Below are positions 41,427 through 44,139 of a DNA stretch of 44,139 bases, one piece after another (position 1 is the stretch's first letter; every line of letters starts with the position of its first letter). Below the pieces are notes generated by a model that was given only the letters and a program-made list of their open reading frames with translations, searched no databases and had not been told where the DNA came from. The stretch lies in NCBI GenBank assembly GCA_033813475.1, contig JAPXRP010000010.1:1-44139 (forward strand), written 5' to 3'. The position numbers and the translations under genes were made by a program. Source of the stretch: JAAYBR01 sp033813475. GTDB taxonomy: Bacteria; Hydrogenedentota; Hydrogenedentia; Hydrogenedentales; CAITNO01.

Positions 41427-44139
41427 ATGGGCGCCGCGATACTTGTCGTGCTCGTTGTCGTGGGCGGGCTGGTGGCGGGGTATGTGGGCATGTTCCGGTC
41501 GTTCTCGCTGGGTCGGCGGGTGGCGGATTTGGAAAACGCCCTGCGTATCCTTGAACAGCGGGCCAACCGGCAGACGGTGCCACCGCCGGAGACGCGGGCC
41601 GAGTCCCCGCCGGTCTCTCCCGCTGTGGCGGCCGCGCCTGCCGCGCCAAAGAAGCCGGTCGCCCCGCCGCCGATGCCGGCGGAACCGGTCGTCACGCCCC
41701 CGCAGCCCGTGCCGGCGCAAATCCCCCCTCCCGCGACACCGCGCGTGGAACCCCCCGCAGTGTCCGCCCCCGTGCCCGCAGCAGCGCGGGTGCAAACCGC
41801 GTCCCCCGAAGCGCCCAAACCTCCGGTCATGTCCCAGGAAATCACGGGACGGGGTTTGGAGATGATGCTGGGGATGCGGGGCATTGTGTGGGCGGGGGTG
41901 GCGATGATGCTGGTGGCTTCGGCCCTCTTCCTGAAGATGGCCTTTGACAACGCGTGGATAGGCCCGGCGGGGCGTCTGGCGATGACGGCGGCGGTTTCCC
42001 TCGCGGCGATGGGCCTGGGCCAGCTCGGCCGGCGGCGGGGCTATCCGGTGCTCTTCCACAGCCTGTCCGGAGGCGGACTGGCGGGGTTGTACGGAACGGT
42101 GTTCGCGTCGGTGCATCTGTACCACCTGCTGACCCCCGGCGCGGCGCTGCCGCTGGCGGTGTTGGTGACCCTGGGGGCGGTGGGGCTGTCGGTGTGGAAC
42201 AACGCGCAGGCGCTGGCGCTCATCGCGCTGCTGGGCGGCTATGCCAGCCCGGTGTTGCTTTCCACAGGCGAGAACCGGCCCGACGCGTTTTTCCCCTACC
42301 TGTTCGTTCTGTCGCTGGTGGCCTTCGGCACCTCGCTGGCGCGGCGGTGGCGGTGGGTGAACGTGACGGCCTTCACCTGCGTGACGGCGCTCTACCAGAT
42401 GTGGCACACGTCCTCCTACTCTGCGGAGTTCCAGCGGCCGGCGGTGCTGTATGCCATGCTCTTCTACGTCTTCTTCCTCCTCGTGCCGACGGTGTTCGGC
42501 CTGGTGCGCCGCGCGCCGGGGCGCGTGCCCGAGATGACGCTGGTGGCGGCGAACGCCGCGCACGGGTTCTACGCGCTGTACATGAGCCTGCACACCCTGA
42601 ACCCCGGCGTGCTGGGGTGGCTGCTGGCGGCGCAGGCGCTGTTCGCCGTGGCGCTGCACCTGCTGTGGACGGTGCGCGTGCGGGGCGACCGGCCCATGGC
42701 GGAGTGCCTGCTGGTGGTGGCAATCCTGCTGATGGTGGCGGCGGTGCCCGTGCAGATGCGGGTCTACGGCATCCCGCTCATGTGGGCGCTCCAGGGATTC
42801 GCGCTGGTCTTCATCGCGGGGCGCTTCCAGAATGTCTGGACCCTGGCGGGCGGGACGCTGGCGCTGGCGCTGTCCGCGGGCGGGCTGCTCTACCGTGTGC
42901 CGATGCACGACGCGCCGTTCCGGCTGGTCCTCAACGCGCCCTTCGCCTCGTGGATGCTGGTGACGGCGGCCTGGGCGGCGGCGGCGTTCTTCGCCGGGCG
43001 CAGGCCCCTGGCGCGGTGGGCGGAAGAAAGCCGCCTGTTCACCGGGGCGGTGCTGGCCGGGACCCTGGCCCTGTTCGGCGGGGCGCTCAGTCTGGAGTCG
43101 GCGCTGGCGTGGCAGTACAACGGCGCGCACCTCGCGCTGTGGACCCAACACCGCATCGAGACCCTGCTGTTCCTGTGGGCGATGATGTCGCTGTTTGTCG
43201 CCTGGATCGGGGGGCGCAGGGGGGGGCGTTGGCGGGAAGCCGGGCTGGTGCCCCTGTCCGTGGCGCTCGTGGTGTCATTTCTCGGCTTGCACGGGTGGGC
43301 GGCGGCGGTCCGGCCGCTTTTCCTGAATGAGGCGTTTCTGCCATACCTGTTTCTGATGAGCGTCATGGTTTATCTTGCCCGGAAGCCGCGGGACGGGGAG
43401 GGCGACGCGAGACAGCAGGTGGTGCTGGAGTGCATCGCCGCCGCCCTGCTTCTGGTGACAACCCGTCTGGAGTTTGTGCGCTGGGCGGGGGTCATGGGGG
43501 GACTCACGAAACAGGACGGGGCGATGCTGGCGGGGGCGGCCTGGGCGGTGGAGGGACTCGTCCTCCTGTGGTTCGGCACACGTTTTGGCGCCGCGCACCG
43601 CGCGGTGGCGGGTCTGGTGCTGCTGTCCCTGGCGGTGGGCGGCCTCTTCACCGCCCTGCCCATGCACGCGGGCATCTTCCGGCCCCTGGCCAACCTGCCC
43701 TTCCTTTGCTGGGCCGCAGTGGCGGCGTGCTGGGGTCTTTCGGCGCGGCTGCTGCACCGCAGCGCGCAGGCCGGCGGCCCCGCGTCCAGCAACCAGGCCG
43801 GACACGCGGCGTCCTTTGTCTGCCTGATGCTCTGCGGCTTCGCGCTCCATTTCGAGGCCGACGCCGCCTGGCGGTACCTGCTGTCCCTGTCGGGTGTTCG
43901 CGAGCACAACGCCCGTCTGTACGCGTCCATGCTGGTGATCTGGCCGGCCGTCGCGCTGACGGCCGGGCGCACCGCCCGCGCCCGCGGCGTCGTGTGGCGC
44001 GCCGCCGCGCTGGTCCCCGCCGCCATCGGCGTGCTCGCGGCCCTCGGCATGCTCATCGACAGGGCCTACCTGCCCGCCTCGTCCTGGCTGTTCCTCAACG
44101 ACGCCTTCCTGCCCTGGATGGGCCTGGTGGGGGCGCTGT
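41427..44139 (+). CDS. DUF2339 membrane protein, 3' end cut by the window
   Basis: An open frame of over 900 codons that reaches the window edge without a stop. It starts with ATG at 41427, after AAGGAAAGG. One N-terminal helix is followed by LGRRVADLENALRILEQRA, then a Pro/Ala-rich linker (~residues 50-140) and many hydrophobic helices (at least 20). Conserved DUF2339 features are GRGLEMMLGMRGIVWAGVAMMLVASALFLKMAFDNAW and SLSGGGLAGLYGTVFA. The function of the family is unknown. Its promoter carries an operator-like palindrome, so it is probably regulated. Confidence 0.85.
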   Translation, partial: MGAAILVVLVVVGGLVAGYVGMFRSFSLGRRVADLENALRILEQRANRQTVPPPETRAESPPVSPAVAAAPAAPKKPVAPPPMPAEPVVTPPQPVPAQIPPPATPRVEPPAVSAPVPAAARVQTASPEAPKPPVMSQEITGRGLEMMLGMRGIVWAGVAMMLVASALFLKMAFDNAWIGPAGRLAMTAAVSLAAMGLGQLGRRRGYPVLFHSLSGGGLAGLYGTVFASVHLYHLLTPGAALPLAVLVTLGAVGLSVWNNAQALALIALLGGYASPVLLSTGENRPDAFFPYLFVLSLVAFGTSLARRWRWVNVTAFTCVTALYQMWHTSSYSAEFQRPAVLYAMLFYVFFLLVPTVFGLVRRAPGRVPEMTLVAANAAHGFYALYMSLHTLNPGVLGWLLAAQALFAVALHLLWTVRVRGDRPMAECLLVVAILLMVAAVPVQMRVYGIPLMWALQGFALVFIAGRFQNVWTLAGGTLALALSAGGLLYRVPMHDAPFRLVLNAPFASWMLVTAAWAAAAFFAGRRPLARWAEESRLFTGAVLAGTLALFGGALSLESALAWQYNGAHLALWTQHRIETLLFLWAMMSLFVAWIGGRRGGRWREAGLVPLSVALVVSFLGLHGWAAAVRPLFLNEAFLPYLFLMSVMVYLARKPRDGEGDARQQVVLECIAAALLLVTTRLEFVRWAGVMGGLTKQDGAMLAGAAWAVEGLVLLWFGTRFGAAHRAVAGLVLLSLAVGGLFTALPMHAGIFRPLANLPFLCWAAVAACWGLSARLLHRSAQAGGPASSNQAGHAASFVCLMLCGFALHFEADAAWRYLLSLSGVREHNARLYASMLVIWPAVALTAGRTARARGVVWRAAALVPAAIGVLAALGMLIDRAYLPASSWLFLNDAFLPWMGLVGAL

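Overview
This window comes from a GC-rich bacterial genome, probably an uncultured saccharolytic organism. The glycoside hydrolases, the two secreted DUF1080 (3-keto-disaccharide hydrolase) proteins, the SSS sugar-type symporter, the GxxExxY protein and the many dispersed palindromic repeats resemble Hydrogenedentota / Planctomycetota / Verrucomicrobiota genomes. That placement is inferred from gene families and composition, not from a marker tree. About 30 protein genes are supported. No tRNA, rRNA, CRISPR array or insertion-sequence transposase was seen.

Layout. 1-661: a GxxExxY nuclease-like gene between two copies of a ~105-115 bp palindromic repeat built from 10-bp words. 799-3114: secreted GH95 alpha-L-fucosidase. 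3314-5426: rubrerythrin, then an FMN glutamate-synthase-like protein with its own rubredoxin domain. 5822-7321: DUF1080 lipoprotein and a VTT-domain membrane protein. 7343-8719 (minus): sigma-54-dependent response regulator. 8905-11406: priA. 11445-13242 (minus): an AT-richer cytosine-5 methyltransferase plus a putative restriction endonuclease, an acquired type II R-M cassette lying downstream of a beta-galactosidase/SSS-symporter operon (13281-18164, minus). 18434-22330: a large secreted WD40/PASTA/Ig-like protein and an unknown secreted protein. 22404-26356: TauE/SafE-type permease, small EamA transporter, a frameshifted PAP2 phosphatase and an ArnT-like glycosyltransferase. 26570-28309: membrane-anchored GH31. 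28513-28638: rpmJ (bL36, form lacking two zinc ligands) with a clear promoter and terminator-like hairpin. 28752-32341: second DUF1080 protein, a quinone-reductase-like MDR enzyme, and panE and rfbC. 32735-35617 (minus): MmeI-like type IIL restriction-modification enzyme. 35857-38209: two divergent alpha/beta hydrolases. 38338-41231: ApgM-family protein and cimA. 41427-end: DUF2339 membrane protein, cut by the window edge.

How the genes fit together. GH95, GH2 with its symporter, GH31 and the DUF1080 proteins suggest glycan and oligosaccharide scavenging. Rubrerythrin and the rubredoxin-flavoprotein look like an oxidative-stress electron path of an anaerobe or microaerophile. PAP2 plus ArnT-like transferase suggests lipid A or other envelope-lipid modification. 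Two unrelated restriction-modification systems sit 20 kb apart, and each has an AT-rich specificity-related segment. Gaps between genes are rich in known kinds of palindromic repeats and some short 9-10 bp tandem words.

The observations most worth a second look are the GxxExxY/decamer-repeat unit, the two R-M loci, the ApgM-CimA pairing (possible homoserine kinase), the double-propeller surface protein with an LPAAG-type tail, the G8-tract frameshift in PAP2, and the perfect 14-bp operator-like palindrome at a consensus promoter before the DUF2339 gene.
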